This document shows positions 17,175 to 26,272 of a DNA stretch of 64,000 bases, piece after piece. The position numbers were made by a program, and so were the translations under genes. Where the stretch lies: the NCBI GenBank assembly GCA_019351975.1, contig JABBOG010000003.1:62001-126000 (forward strand), read 5' to 3'. Source of the stretch: Acidobacteriota bacterium (GTDB lineage Bacteria > Acidobacteriota > Terriglobia > Terriglobales > Acidobacteriaceae). The stretch's first letter is position 1. Each line of letters starts with the position of its first letter. The notes under the pieces were generated by a model. It did not search any database. It was given only the letters and a program-made list of their open reading frames with translations, and was not told the origin of the DNA.

Positions 17175-17888
17175 ATGTCGAATCATGCTCGTGCACGCTC
17201 CATCAACGACTGCAAAAGCTGTGATCTCCGCTCGCTGAGAATGTTTTGCAATTTGAATGACGCTGCATTTGAAAACTTTCAGTCCATCGGAGTCGCGACC
17301 ACCGCCTCAAAAGGAACAAGGCTCTTCTCTGAAGACCAATATTGTGGCAGTGTTTTCGTTGTCTGCACCGGTCAGGTCAAGCTCTTCTGCACATCAAAAG
17401 AGGGCAAGAGTTTAATTCTAAAAATCGCCCTACCGGGCGATGTGCTCGGCCTTGGAGCCATGCTCGCAGAGAAGAAATATGAAGTAACAGCTGAAGTGGT
17501 CGAACTCGCGCAACTCAAGCGCATACGCCGCGACGAATTTCTAACCTTCCTCAAAGAGCACGGTGAAGGAAGTCTTCACGCCGCCCAGTCACTCTCCGAA
17601 GAATATCAAGCCGCCTTCTTCGACGTGCGCCGCCTCGCGCTCTCCGTCTCCGCAGCCGCGCGTCTCGCCAGTCTGCTGCTCGAATGGGCGCGTCAGGAAT
17701 CCTGCGGCAAGGCGGAACTCCGCTTCACTATGGCCCTCACCCATGAAGAGCTCGCCAGCATGGTCGGCAGCTCCCGAGAAACAATTACTCGCACAATAAG
17801 TCGGTTCAAACGCGACAAGCTTATCAAGGTGACCGGGTCTTCCATCCTGATCCTCAATCCTGACAAACTCGACGAGTTTTCAGTGTGA
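17175..17888 (+). CDS. CRP/FNR family transcription regulator
   Basis: 237 residues: a cyclic-nucleotide-binding-like beta-roll (about 30-145), a dimer helix and a C-terminal winged helix with LTHEELASMVGSSRETITRTIS. The N-terminus has a cysteine cluster C13-x2-C16-x8-C25, as in many acidobacterial FNR-like proteins, so an iron-sulfur cluster or redox sensing is possible; spacing differs from E. coli FNR (C-x2-C-x5-C). The recognition helix SRETxxR is CRP-like, not FNR-like (VETISR). The gene is divergent from the cytochrome-porin operon and a perfect CRP-type palindrome lies between, so it is the likely regulator of that operon. The ligand (oxygen, NO, redox or nucleotide) cannot be decided from sequence. 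Confidence 0.92.
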   Translation: MSNHARARSINDCKSCDLRSLRMFCNLNDAAFENFQSIGVATTASKGTRLFSEDQYCGSVFVVCTGQVKLFCTSKEGKSLILKIALPGDVLGLGAMLAEKKYEVTAEVVELAQLKRIRRDEFLTFLKEHGEGSLHAAQSLSEEYQAAFFDVRRLALSVSAAARLASLLLEWARQESCGKAELRFTMALTHEELASMVGSSRETITRTISRFKRDKLIKVTGSSILILNPDKLDEFSV

Positions 17889-17950
17889 TAACTACCACAC
17901 GAAACCGCTCCGGAGCCAGCCTGATTCATCCGAACCGCCACCAAACAGCT

Positions 17951-20107
17951 CTACTTTCCGCCCGTCTCGTTCCACAAGAATCCCAGCTCATCGGCCATAT
18001 CCTGAACCAGCTGGTCCACACTCACGCCCGCACTGTGCCCGGCCTTCACGTCATAGTGCAGCAAAATCGGTCGCCGATCCGCCTCCGGCTCCGCCATCTC
18101 CGTCGCCTGCATCAGCGCCGCCATCTTTCGCGCATGCAGCGGCGCCACGCGCGTATCGCTGTCCCCGGTAAAGAACATAATCGCTGGATACTTCACCCCC
18201 GGCCTCACATTCTGATACGGCGAGTACTTCAAAATATAATCCGCCTGCGCTGGATTATCCGCCGATCCATACTCGGTCGTCCACCACCGGCCCACCAAAA
18301 ACTTCTGGTACCGCGTCATATCCAGCAACGGATACCCGCACAGGATCGCCCCAAACAAATCCGGCCGCTGCGTCATCGAAGCCCCCATCAGCAGCCCCCC
18401 ATTCGACCGCCCCGTAATCGCAAACCGCTCCTTCGTCGTATACTTGTTCGCCGTCAGATACTCCGCCGCAGCGAACCAGTCGTCGAACACATTCTGCTTG
18501 TGTTCGAACATCCCCGCCTTGTGCCACGTCTCTCCATACTCGCCGCCGCCGCGTAGATTCGGCAGCGCAAAGAATCCGCCCTGCTCCATCCACCACGCAT
18601 ACTTCGCGCTGAAGCTCGGCGTCTCAGAGATCAAAAATCCGCCGTAGCCCGTCATCAGCACCGGCGCCTTGCCGTCCGTCTTCAGCCCCTTCCGACCCGC
18701 AACAAACATCGGCACGCGCGTCCCGTCCTTCGACGTGTAAAAGACCTGCTTTACCTCATACTTATCCGAATCAAACGGCACCTTCGACCGGTCCCACACC
18801 GTGCTCTTCCCCGTCGCCACCTCATACGAAAAAATCGTCAGCGGAACCGTAAACGATGAAAACGTGTAGAACCCGATCTTCGAATCCGCCCGCCCGCGCA
18901 CCACAGTTCCCGTCCCAATCGTCGGATACGCAATCGTCCCCACCTGCTTCGCCGCGCCGGATCCCCCAACCGCATACACCGTCGTCTCCGACTTTACATC
19001 CACCAGCCGCCCCACAAACATCTTCCCCCCAGCAATCGACACCGCATCGATCGGGCTCGTTCCCTCCGCCAGCATCACCGGCCAGCTCTTCGTCGACGGA
19101 TCCCCAAAGCTCGCCCGCAGTACCCTCCCATTCGGAGCGTTGTAGTCCGTGCTCACAAACATCCTGTCGCCATCCATATGCAGCTGGAACCTTGAATCCA
19201 CACCGAACACCAGCGGCTCCAGCGACGCATCCTGCTTCCGCAGGTCCTCCAGCAAAATGTCCTCGCGCGTCGAAGGCACTCCATGCCCTATCGTCACAAT
19301 CAGCCAGTGCCCGTTCTCCGACACCCGGCATCCAATCAGATCCAGCGGTCCCAGCGTCTCTCCGCGATAGCTTCCGCCAAAGATCTGCTCGTCCTTGTCC
19401 GCCGCCGTTCCCAGCACATGCGTAAACACGGCTGCTCCGCCGCTCGGCAGAATCTTCGCGTAATACAGCGTCTTCCCGCTCAACCCAAACCCGCTGTAGC
19501 GCGCCAGCGGCAGTTCATCGCTCAGGTCCTTCTTCGCATCCACGTCGAGCACGCGCACCGACTCTTCATCCGCTCCACCATGCCTCACCCCATACACCAA
19601 CAACTTCCCATCCGACGACACATCCATGATCGACACCGACACATTCCCATCCGAGCTTAGCCTCGCCGCATCCACCAGCTTCCCCTCCGCACCATGCAAA
19701 CCCTCACGCATGTAGATCGAAGCCTGGTTCTCCGCCGCCAGTCGCTTCTCATAAAACAACCGGCCATGCTGCTCCGTCGGCTCGCTTACCGAATCCACCC
19801 GCGACAGCTCCGTCAGCCGGTCCACCAGCCGCTCCTTCAGTGGCTTGATCTGTGCAAAATAGCTCTCCGTGTAATCCATCTCGGCCTTGATATACGCACG
19901 CGTATCCGCAGCCTTCTGGTCCTCCAGCCACCGATAGTTGTCTGTAATCTCGTGCCCACCCACCTTGTCCGTCACCGCCACCACAGCCACCGTCGGCGGC
20001 GGCCCAAGCTTCACGCCATTCTCTCCATGAACCGCCACCGTCTGCGCCGTCATCTGCACCGCGCATCCACCGACAACCAGACCCATCAACGCTGCTCCAA
20101 ACCGCAT
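17951..20107 (-). CDS. Prolyl oligopeptidase family serine peptidase (S9), exported
   Basis: 718 residues. An N-terminal signal sequence with a possible lipobox (VGGC) is followed by the S9A start DNYRWLED, a seven-bladed propeller and the alpha/beta-hydrolase catalytic domain. The catalytic triad is visible: Ser in GRSNGG (about 570), Asp in GDSDTRV (about 650) and His in KAGHSAG (about 690). RGGGEYGE is the usual oxyanion-side motif. It should cleave short proline-containing peptides outside the cytoplasm. GGAG lies 7 bases before the ATG. It converges with the CRP/FNR gene, 62 bases apart, and stands alone as a unit. Confidence 0.95.
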   Translation of the reverse strand: MRFGAALMGLVVGGCAVQMTAQTVAVHGENGVKLGPPPTVAVVAVTDKVGGHEITDNYRWLEDQKAADTRAYIKAEMDYTESYFAQIKPLKERLVDRLTELSRVDSVSEPTEQHGRLFYEKRLAAENQASIYMREGLHGAEGKLVDAARLSSDGNVSVSIMDVSSDGKLLVYGVRHGGADEESVRVLDVDAKKDLSDELPLARYSGFGLSGKTLYYAKILPSGGAAVFTHVLGTAADKDEQIFGGSYRGETLGPLDLIGCRVSENGHWLIVTIGHGVPSTREDILLEDLRKQDASLEPLVFGVDSRFQLHMDGDRMFVSTDYNAPNGRVLRASFGDPSTKSWPVMLAEGTSPIDAVSIAGGKMFVGRLVDVKSETTVYAVGGSGAAKQVGTIAYPTIGTGTVVRGRADSKIGFYTFSSFTVPLTIFSYEVATGKSTVWDRSKVPFDSDKYEVKQVFYTSKDGTRVPMFVAGRKGLKTDGKAPVLMTGYGGFLISETPSFSAKYAWWMEQGGFFALPNLRGGGEYGETWHKAGMFEHKQNVFDDWFAAAEYLTANKYTTKERFAITGRSNGGLLMGASMTQRPDLFGAILCGYPLLDMTRYQKFLVGRWWTTEYGSADNPAQADYILKYSPYQNVRPGVKYPAIMFFTGDSDTRVAPLHARKMAALMQATEMAEPEADRRPILLHYDVKAGHSAGVSVDQLVQDMADELGFLWNETGGK

Positions 20108-20166
20108 CCATACACTCCTGCAAAGCTCGATGACACAACTCTACCGCACGCAGCGAACTACAGCAC

Positions 20167-20642
20167 TCAATCCTGCTCCGCAGCAAGTCTCTTATAACAA
20201 ATCCACGCATCTCTCTCCGCACCATAAAAACTCTCTTTACGATGCGAACGCACATAGCCGATCCGAGCGTAGAACTGTATCGCCGACTCATTCCCCGCAA
20301 ACACATGCAGCACTAAAGCATCGCATCAGCATCGCATCCCTCGCGGCGCGCCCGCGTCTCAGCTTCCATCATCAACCCGCGAGCAATCCCCCTCCGCCGA
20401 CACCCAGGATCAACATCCAGCGTCACCACGTAACCCACCCTTCCCTCTCCCGAAGCCTCCACATCCACAATCACAAACCCCACCAGCGCACCGCGCTCTT
20501 CCGCCACAATCACGCGTGCATTCTTTGCCTCGGCGAACCTCCTCATGGTTCCGCGCGAAAATCGAAACGGCCGCTCAAAACACGCCACATCGAGCGCATA
20601 CATCGGGTCGGCATCCTTGGCGCAGTAAGCCCGAAATTGCAT
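20167..20642 (-). pseudogene. GNAT (RimI-like) N-acetyltransferase, frameshifted by an 11-base tandem duplication
   Basis: The 5' part (ATG 20642) encodes a GNAT domain with VTLDVDPGCRRRGIARGL, the acetyl-CoA pyrophosphate loop, but stops at 20313-20315. The missing end, LHVFAGNESAIQFYARIGY through CYKRLAAEQD, is intact in another frame and ends at 20167. The cause is visible: the 11-base unit GATGCGATGCT (minus strand) occurs twice in tandem at 20317-20338. Removing one copy joins the frames into one 154-residue protein of RimI-like length. The gene lies 25 bases after the small transporter gene and belongs to the mqnE operon. It is either a young pseudogene, a reversible slip or an assembly error. 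Confidence 0.85.
20317..20338. repeat. 11-base tandem duplication inside the GNAT gene
   Basis: Two exact adjacent copies of AGCATCGCATC (plus strand), 20317-20327 and 20328-20338. The extra copy shifts the reading frame and introduces the early TAG stop of the acetyltransferase gene. Confidence 0.95.
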
Positions 20643-20667
20643 CGCATCGCCAGCAATGGCACCGTCG

Positions 20668-21012
20668 TTACTTTGAAAAGTAGACAATGAGACCACCCGC
20701 AACAATGAACAGCCCACCTACCATCACTCCCGGTGTGGGCAGTACACGGAAAAAGATAAAATTGGTAAGTTGGAACATCACGAACAGCATTGCGATGTAG
20801 ACTCCGGTCACTGTAGCGAATTCAACCGGTGCTAAATTGAGAGACGTTCCGTACAAGGTTAGCAGCGCACCTCCCACCAGAAACAGTCCTACTCGGGCCA
20901 ACGACGAGTGTTGCAGAGCCATCCGGATGATTGCATCGCCCATTGCCTCAAAGGCAGTCGCTGCAAAAACGAAAAGCAGAACCTTAAGTGTACTCGAATC
21001 CACTGTGTCCAT
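20668..21012 (-). CDS. Small multidrug-resistance/DMT-type membrane protein, 114 aa
   Basis: Four hydrophobic segments in 114 residues, the size of SMR/EamA half-transporters. Segment one contains AFEAMGDAIIRMAL with a buried acidic residue, and segments three and four are VYIAMLFVMFQLTNFIFF and GGLFIVAGGLIVYF. The family is inferred from size and topology only; substrate unknown. It starts 5 bases after the mqnE stop and is followed by the GNAT gene, so all three are probably cotranscribed. Confidence 0.75.
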   Translation of the reverse strand: MDTVDSSTLKVLLFVFAATAFEAMGDAIIRMALQHSSLARVGLFLVGGALLTLYGTSLNLAPVEFATVTGVYIAMLFVMFQLTNFIFFRVLPTPGVMVGGLFIVAGGLIVYFSK

Positions 21013-21017
21013 GTGGC

Positions 21018-22169
21018 TTACACCGCGATCGTGAAGCTGTTTTCACTGCGGGTCACTTCCCGATACAGCGTGTCCCGCTCAAACGGAACGCGCCCAGCCT
21101 CCGTAATCAGCCGCACCAGGTCATGCCTGCGCAACCCCTGCGGCGTGTTCGCTCCCGCATCGTGGTATATCTTCTCCTCCACCACCGTTCCGTCGATATC
21201 ATCAGCACCAAACCGCAGCGAGATCTGCGCCATCTTCGGCGTCACCATCTGCCAGTAGCTCTTAATGTGCGAAAAGTTATCCAACATCAACCGGCTCACC
21301 GCAATCTGACGAATATCCGTCAGCCCACTCGACTTCGGCAGATGCCCCAGCGCCGTGTTGTCCGGATGAAAGCTCAGCGGGATGAACGTCTGAAATCCAC
21401 CCGTATCATCCTGCACCTCGCGAAGCCGCATCAGGTGGTCCACGCGGTCCTCATCGTTCTCGATATGGCCGTACAGCATCGTCGCATTCGACCGCAGCCC
21501 AGCCTTGTGCACCAGCCGCGCCGTCTCCAGCCACTCGCCGCCATCGATCTTGTGGTCGCAGATAATATGCCGCACGCGGTCCGCAAAGATCTCCGCTCCG
21601 CCGCCCGGACACGAATCCACCCCCGCGGCCCTCATCTGCTCGATCATCTCCGCAATCGAAATCTTCCCGCGCTTGGCCAGGAACGCAATCTCCACCATCG
21701 TGAACGCCTTCACATGCACCTGCGGATAGCGTTGCTTCAAACCCCTCACCAGATCCATGAAGTACGACACCGGCAGATCAGGATGCAGCCCACCCACAAT
21801 GTGGAACTCCGTCACAGCCTCCGTCAGCCCCTGCCCCGCAGTCTCCCATGCCTCTTCAAGAGCCATCGTGTACGTGTCGGCCTCACCCTTTTTCCGCCCA
21901 AACGCGCACAGTCTGCACGACGCAACACAGACGTTCGTAGGATTGATATGCCGGTTCACATTGAAGTACGCCAGATCCCCATGCATCCGCTCGCGCACCA
22001 GGTTCGCCATCCAGCCCACTGCCAGGATGTCGCCGCTGCGGTACAGCGCGACGCCATCATCGAAGTTCAGGCGCTCTCCCCGTTCCACTTTTCTGGCAAC
22101 GGGTTCGAGCGCAGGATCATCCGTCTGAAAACAGTGCCGAGGGCGCGAAGAAGGAACCGAAGTTTCCAT
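21018..22169 (-). CDS. mqnE: Aminofutalosine synthase (radical SAM)
   Basis: Radical SAM enzyme of the futalosine route to menaquinone; it joins 3-[(1-carboxyvinyl)oxy]benzoate and SAM to give aminofutalosine. 383 residues, with the cluster motif CVASCRLCAFGR (CxxxCxxC) near residue 82, then GGLHPDLPVSYF and MLYGHIENDEDRVDHL, both typical of MqnE. Its presence implies menaquinone as the respiratory quinone, which fits the cytochrome bc operon nearby. It lies 9 bases after the BNR-repeat gene and 5 bases before the small transporter gene. Confidence 0.95.
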   Translation of the reverse strand: METSVPSSRPRHCFQTDDPALEPVARKVERGERLNFDDGVALYRSGDILAVGWMANLVRERMHGDLAYFNVNRHINPTNVCVASCRLCAFGRKKGEADTYTMALEEAWETAGQGLTEAVTEFHIVGGLHPDLPVSYFMDLVRGLKQRYPQVHVKAFTMVEIAFLAKRGKISIAEMIEQMRAAGVDSCPGGGAEIFADRVRHIICDHKIDGGEWLETARLVHKAGLRSNATMLYGHIENDEDRVDHLMRLREVQDDTGGFQTFIPLSFHPDNTALGHLPKSSGLTDIRQIAVSRLMLDNFSHIKSYWQMVTPKMAQISLRFGADDIDGTVVEEKIYHDAGANTPQGLRRHDLVRLITEAGRVPFERDTLYREVTRSENSFTIAV

Positions 22170-22178
22170 CTTACTATT

Positions 22179-24209
22179 CTACCGCCGTTGTGACGCAGAT
22201 GGAGTACTGGATGTGGTAGCCGATGGTGGTAGCGCAGCTGTCTTGTTGACCGCAGCCACATGCTCCGGAGCAAATCCAGAATCAACCATCTTGGGCTGAA
22301 CCACCATGCCGTCATACAGCGTGGCTCCCAGCAAATGATCTCCCATCGGTCTCGCCAGCCTCAACTTCCACCCCGTATCCCAATACGAAATCTTGTGGTC
22401 AGGTACGCTCACCGCAAAGATCATCGTGGAACGGGAAGTCGTAAACAGCATTCGCTTCCCTATCGGGTCAAAATACATCCCGTCAACTTGCGGAATCTCC
22501 AGATCATAAACCTGCTTCCAACTTACCCCTTTATCTGCGGAGTAGAAAACCCCTTCCCGCCCTCCGACCCAAAGAGTCTCAGCGCCATCCACAGCGATCG
22601 CTGAAATCTGTGTGAGCTCAGGCGGAAGCGCAATCCTTCCCCACTTCTGTCCTCCATCCACCGAAAGATCAATATTTTTCAGCCCCGCCGCCACTACAAC
22701 GTTCTTCTCCAGCGCGACAAATCGAATCTCTCCCATCGTAAGCGGCGACACCGCCGTCCATGCTACCCCGTCATTGACGCTGCGTAACAAGCCATCCGAA
22801 GTCCCCGCGTATATGCTGTAACCGTCACCTGACACCAACGCGTACGCAACACCGTCCATATTCGCCACGGCCGCTCGGCTCGTCTTCCCCTTCGATCCGC
22901 CTCTTGCGACTGTCCCCGAATCAACCCATACCTCGTCCTGCAACCTGAAGATCCCGTGCGTTGTACCCGCCAGCAGTGTCCCGTCAGACATCGTAACCAG
23001 GCTATAGACATCCCGACCACCCAGCCCTGCGCTCTGCTGCCGCCAGCGCACGCCTCCATCCGTACTTAAAAACACCCCACCATCATCTTTATCGTTCACG
23101 ACGCCAACATGCACGACAGCCGGATGATTTGGATCAGCAGTATACGCGACTACCTGCCGCGCAGAGAATCCGGTATTCGACCCATGGAAGCTAGCCCCGA
23201 AGTCATCGCTTCGCAACACGCCCCCCCGGTCCGTCGCCAGAAGAATGCGTCCAGAATCATGCGGGTCAACATAGACATCGTTGATGATCAACTCCGACGA
23301 TGTAAGCCGGTTCCACGTACGCCCTCCGTCGAGTGTCCGGTAAAGCCCCTCCGTCGTCCCCGCATAGACCGTATCCGCATGTTCAGGGTCCATCTCCAGC
23401 TTGCGCGTTCGCCGTGCAGCGGATGGTATGCCTTGCACCTTCGTAAACAGCGCTGCCGCATCCGTACTCTTGTAGATTCCTGAGCACGCACTCGCATACA
23501 CCGTTCGCGGCTGCGCCGGATCGATCAGGATTGAAAACACATCCGAATCCTCAATGATCCCACGCTTGATGTTCTCCCAATGAGCCCCACCATCCGTCGT
23601 CTTCCATGGCAAGTGCCACGTCCCGGCATAGATCACCTCGGGGTTCGCGGGATCAATCGCAAGCGACTCAACCTCATGAATCTCCGTGCTATTCATCGGA
23701 CTAATCTGCGTCCAGTGCGCCCCATTGTCCAAGCTGCGATATACACCCTGTAATGTGCCTGCGACAATCATCTGCGGTTCGGACGCTGACCTAGCCAGCG
23801 ACAAAACTGACTGACCCCTCATCTGAGGCGCGTCTGTCCAGCTCCTACCACCGTTATCGCTCAGATAAACGCCTCCATCAGGATGATCTGCTACGAAGGC
23901 CCCCGCAATCAGCCGATTCGGATCCTGCGAGTCTGGAATAATATGGTCGATCACAAGATCATTACGACCGCCCAGTTCCGTCAGACGCACCCAGGTCGTG
24001 CCGCCATTGCGTGACTCATAGAGCCACCCATTCGCCGTGCCCAGATACAAATGCTTCGAATCGCGAGGATCCGCCGCGAACGAGCGCGCGTCCCCTCCGT
24101 AAGGCCCTAAGGGAAACCACGTTACTGCGTGAAGAACGACAGGCCACATGGCCCAGAACATGGCGGCGGCCACGAATGTTCCGGCTTTCGGAAATGTGAA
24201 ACGATTCAA
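22179..24209 (-). CDS. Exported BNR/sortilin-type beta-propeller protein
   Basis: About 676 residues. Repeats of the type SxDGGxxW (for example YLSDNGGRSWTDA, RTLDGGRTWNRL, LSTDGGVRWRQ, SVDGGQKWGRI) with intervening IYAGT or VYAGT strands define two or more BNR/YCF48-like propellers. TTG 24209 is preferred as start: GAGGAG lies 6 bases upstream, and the protein then begins with a normal signal peptide ending near VLHA. The in-frame ATG at 24242 would add eleven residues and has a small palindrome instead of a ribosome site. Such proteins are common in Acidobacteriota; some relatives are annotated as glycosyl hydrolases, but no catalytic residues are evident. Confidence 0.85.
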   Translation of the reverse strand: MNRFTFPKAGTFVAAAMFWAMWPVVLHAVTWFPLGPYGGDARSFAADPRDSKHLYLGTANGWLYESRNGGTTWVRLTELGGRNDLVIDHIIPDSQDPNRLIAGAFVADHPDGGVYLSDNGGRSWTDAPQMRGQSVLSLARSASEPQMIVAGTLQGVYRSLDNGAHWTQISPMNSTEIHEVESLAIDPANPEVIYAGTWHLPWKTTDGGAHWENIKRGIIEDSDVFSILIDPAQPRTVYASACSGIYKSTDAAALFTKVQGIPSAARRTRKLEMDPEHADTVYAGTTEGLYRTLDGGRTWNRLTSSELIINDVYVDPHDSGRILLATDRGGVLRSDDFGASFHGSNTGFSARQVVAYTADPNHPAVVHVGVVNDKDDGGVFLSTDGGVRWRQQSAGLGGRDVYSLVTMSDGTLLAGTTHGIFRLQDEVWVDSGTVARGGSKGKTSRAAVANMDGVAYALVSGDGYSIYAGTSDGLLRSVNDGVAWTAVSPLTMGEIRFVALEKNVVVAAGLKNIDLSVDGGQKWGRIALPPELTQISAIAVDGAETLWVGGREGVFYSADKGVSWKQVYDLEIPQVDGMYFDPIGKRMLFTTSRSTMIFAVSVPDHKISYWDTGWKLRLARPMGDHLLGATLYDGMVVQPKMVDSGFAPEHVAAVNKTAALPPSATTSSTPSASQRR

Positions 24210-24344
24210 CAGGTGCTCCTCTTTACAGATTAACGCAAACATTCACTCAAAGTGAGATTTGGTATGAAATTCCCAGCCATGGGCTTTTGGTGAAAGCCAC
24301 TCCGCCCCATGTAGCTGCAAATTCATTCACCGCCTCCAAATCAG

Positions 24345-24378
24345 AACGGCCGATCGGGATCGCTCCCGGTCGGCCGTT
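24345..24378 (-). terminator. Strong hairpin after the OmpA-like gene
   Basis: Arms of 15 bases (AACGGCCGATCGGGA and TCCCGGTCGGCCGTT) with one mismatch and loop TCGC, 18 bases past the stop of the minus-strand gene at 24396. Very stable, but the following T-run is weak, so termination may rely on the hairpin or on Rho. Confidence 0.7.
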
Positions 24379-24395
24379 TACCCAGTCCAGTGACG

Positions 24396-26090
24396 TTACT
24401 TGCTGGACTTTGCTGCGTGGTGGCGGTGATGGTGCACGACTGGTTCACGGGGAACTGCCTTGACCTGAGTCTCATCCACAGGAGTGAGACCTGTCTGATC
24501 AAGCGTTGCACCCGAAGGAATCAGAGTCGTAGCGTCTGAGTTGGTTCCAGCCGTACCGGTGTATACAGCGATATTGGACGCATTGAGGCCCTTCTCGTTC
24601 ACCAGGTATGCCTTCTCGTTGACAGCACGCTCTTCAGCGCGCTTCTGTGTCATCTCAGCAGCCCTCTTCTCCTTCATCGACGTCTTGTGACCCTTGACCT
24701 TCACAGGCTCAGAGTTTCCGACGATGGCCAGCTTAGCAGTCGTGTCGCGCTGCTCAGCGAGGGCAATGTCATCAAGGCAAGCCTTGGCTTCATTGTCGAC
24801 GCGCGTCGGGCGAGCCTTGTCCTTATCGAACGTGATCGTGCAAAGGCTGCTCGTCGTAGGTGCGGGAGGAGGAGGAGGTGCGTTCAGAGTGACCGTCGTC
24901 TGCTGTGACGCCGTTTGACCCTTGTCATCCACAACATTGCAAGTCACGGTGATCGTCGTGCCCGGTGCCGCACCTGTCGTAGCCAAAGTCGCAGTCGATG
25001 TGTTCCCGCTGATCGATCCAGCCGTCGAGCTATAGCTATACGTCAAGGGACGATTCTGCGGGCTGTTACCAGTTGCAGTGATAGTCACAGGATCGCCAGC
25101 ATTCAGCGTAGTCGGGTTCGCCGAGCAGCTAATGGTAGGTGGCTGGAATTGTGTCACAGTGAAGGGAGTCGAGCAGTCAGCCATACGTCCGGGCTTCTTG
25201 CCGTCCGCTACATGACCTTTGACCGTGTAGCTTCCCGGTGCCAGGTCCTTGGTGTCAACGCTTGCAACGTTCGAGTCACCAGTAACCTTCACGCCATCGC
25301 TGCCAGTCCAGTTATACGTCGGCGTCTTCTTTGGCAACACGTTCGTCGCTGTTCCAGTGATCGTAACGGGATCTCCCGGATAAATCGTGCCCGTGGGCGT
25401 CGTCACAGCGCAGGAATACTGGATGGGCGGCGGCGGAACAATGCTTCCGATGTGCCACAACAGACCGCTGCTCAGCTCTGCACCGCTGATATTTGCACGT
25501 CCGCCTTGAAGATAAACTGCAGGATCAGCAGGGCCGAAGTCAATATGCGTATAACGATAATCTGCTTCAAATAAGCGCAGCCCTAAGTGATGATTGAAGA
25601 ACGGCAGATCGTAATCCATGCCGCCGCCCGCAGCCAGACCAACGCCCCATTGATACGGATTGTAGCCAACGCCACCCGGGATGTTTGGGCCTACGCCACG
25701 AACGCCGCCCGCCAATCCATGAGCAAATAACGTGTAGTTCTGCAGCGGCAACCGGAAGATCGGACCAGCATAGTAGCCATAGAACGCGTCATTCTGCCCG
25801 TGGCCGTAAGCATCCGGATTCGCAATCATGGCAATTTCGCCACCGAAGTACTTATTGAAGTAGTAAGCACCACTCCCGATCGCGCCGACATTGACCGACG
25901 AAAACTGCTCCTGAGACGGCTTGATCTCGCTATGCGTTCCGAGATACGAATAACCCGCAAAAATATCGACACGCGATGGGTTGGGAGCATTGGGCAGCGT
26001 GCTTTGTGCATTCACGCTGGCTACTCCAAAACTGACCGCACATGCAGCCAGAAGAGCTCGGCCGGTATTGCGAAATGGGCGATAAGACAT
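24396..26090 (-). CDS. Outer-membrane beta-barrel protein with Ig-like repeats and OmpA-like C-terminus
   Basis: 564 residues. Signal peptide to about VNAQ; residues 35-215 form an OmpA-like barrel (VDIFAGYSYLG at the start, LRLFEADYRYTHIDFG near the end). Two Ig/PKD-like domains follow, each starting CxVTTPTG- or CSANPTTLNAGDPVTITATG-like, then a proline linker and a degenerate OmpA-type peptidoglycan-binding domain (ITFDKDKARPTRVDNEAKACLDDIA, and EKRAAEMTQKRAEERAVNEKAYLV) and a His/Lys-rich tail. ATG 26090 follows GGAGG by 8 bases; the frame's earlier TTG overlaps that ribosome site and cannot be used. It probably links the outer membrane to the cell wall. Confidence 0.88.
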   Translation of the reverse strand: MSYRPFRNTGRALLAACAVSFGVASVNAQSTLPNAPNPSRVDIFAGYSYLGTHSEIKPSQEQFSSVNVGAIGSGAYYFNKYFGGEIAMIANPDAYGHGQNDAFYGYYAGPIFRLPLQNYTLFAHGLAGGVRGVGPNIPGGVGYNPYQWGVGLAAGGGMDYDLPFFNHHLGLRLFEADYRYTHIDFGPADPAVYLQGGRANISGAELSSGLLWHIGSIVPPPPIQYSCAVTTPTGTIYPGDPVTITGTATNVLPKKTPTYNWTGSDGVKVTGDSNVASVDTKDLAPGSYTVKGHVADGKKPGRMADCSTPFTVTQFQPPTISCSANPTTLNAGDPVTITATGNSPQNRPLTYSYSSTAGSISGNTSTATLATTGAAPGTTITVTCNVVDDKGQTASQQTTVTLNAPPPPPAPTTSSLCTITFDKDKARPTRVDNEAKACLDDIALAEQRDTTAKLAIVGNSEPVKVKGHKTSMKEKRAAEMTQKRAEERAVNEKAYLVNEKGLNASNIAVYTGTAGTNSDATTLIPSGATLDQTGLTPVDETQVKAVPREPVVHHHRHHAAKSSK

Positions 26091-26272
26091 TCGACGATCC
26101 TCCAAATAAAGCTTGTTGAGTTAAACCTTCTACTGCGGTTATCAATTCGGCTAGCCTAGCTGACTATACCTAGAAACCATTCCCAAAAAGTGTACAGCGA
26201 ATCACTCCTGCTTCTTAGCGAAAAATTCATCTGAACATTTCTATACACCTGCTCCAAGATCACAACTGCGTA

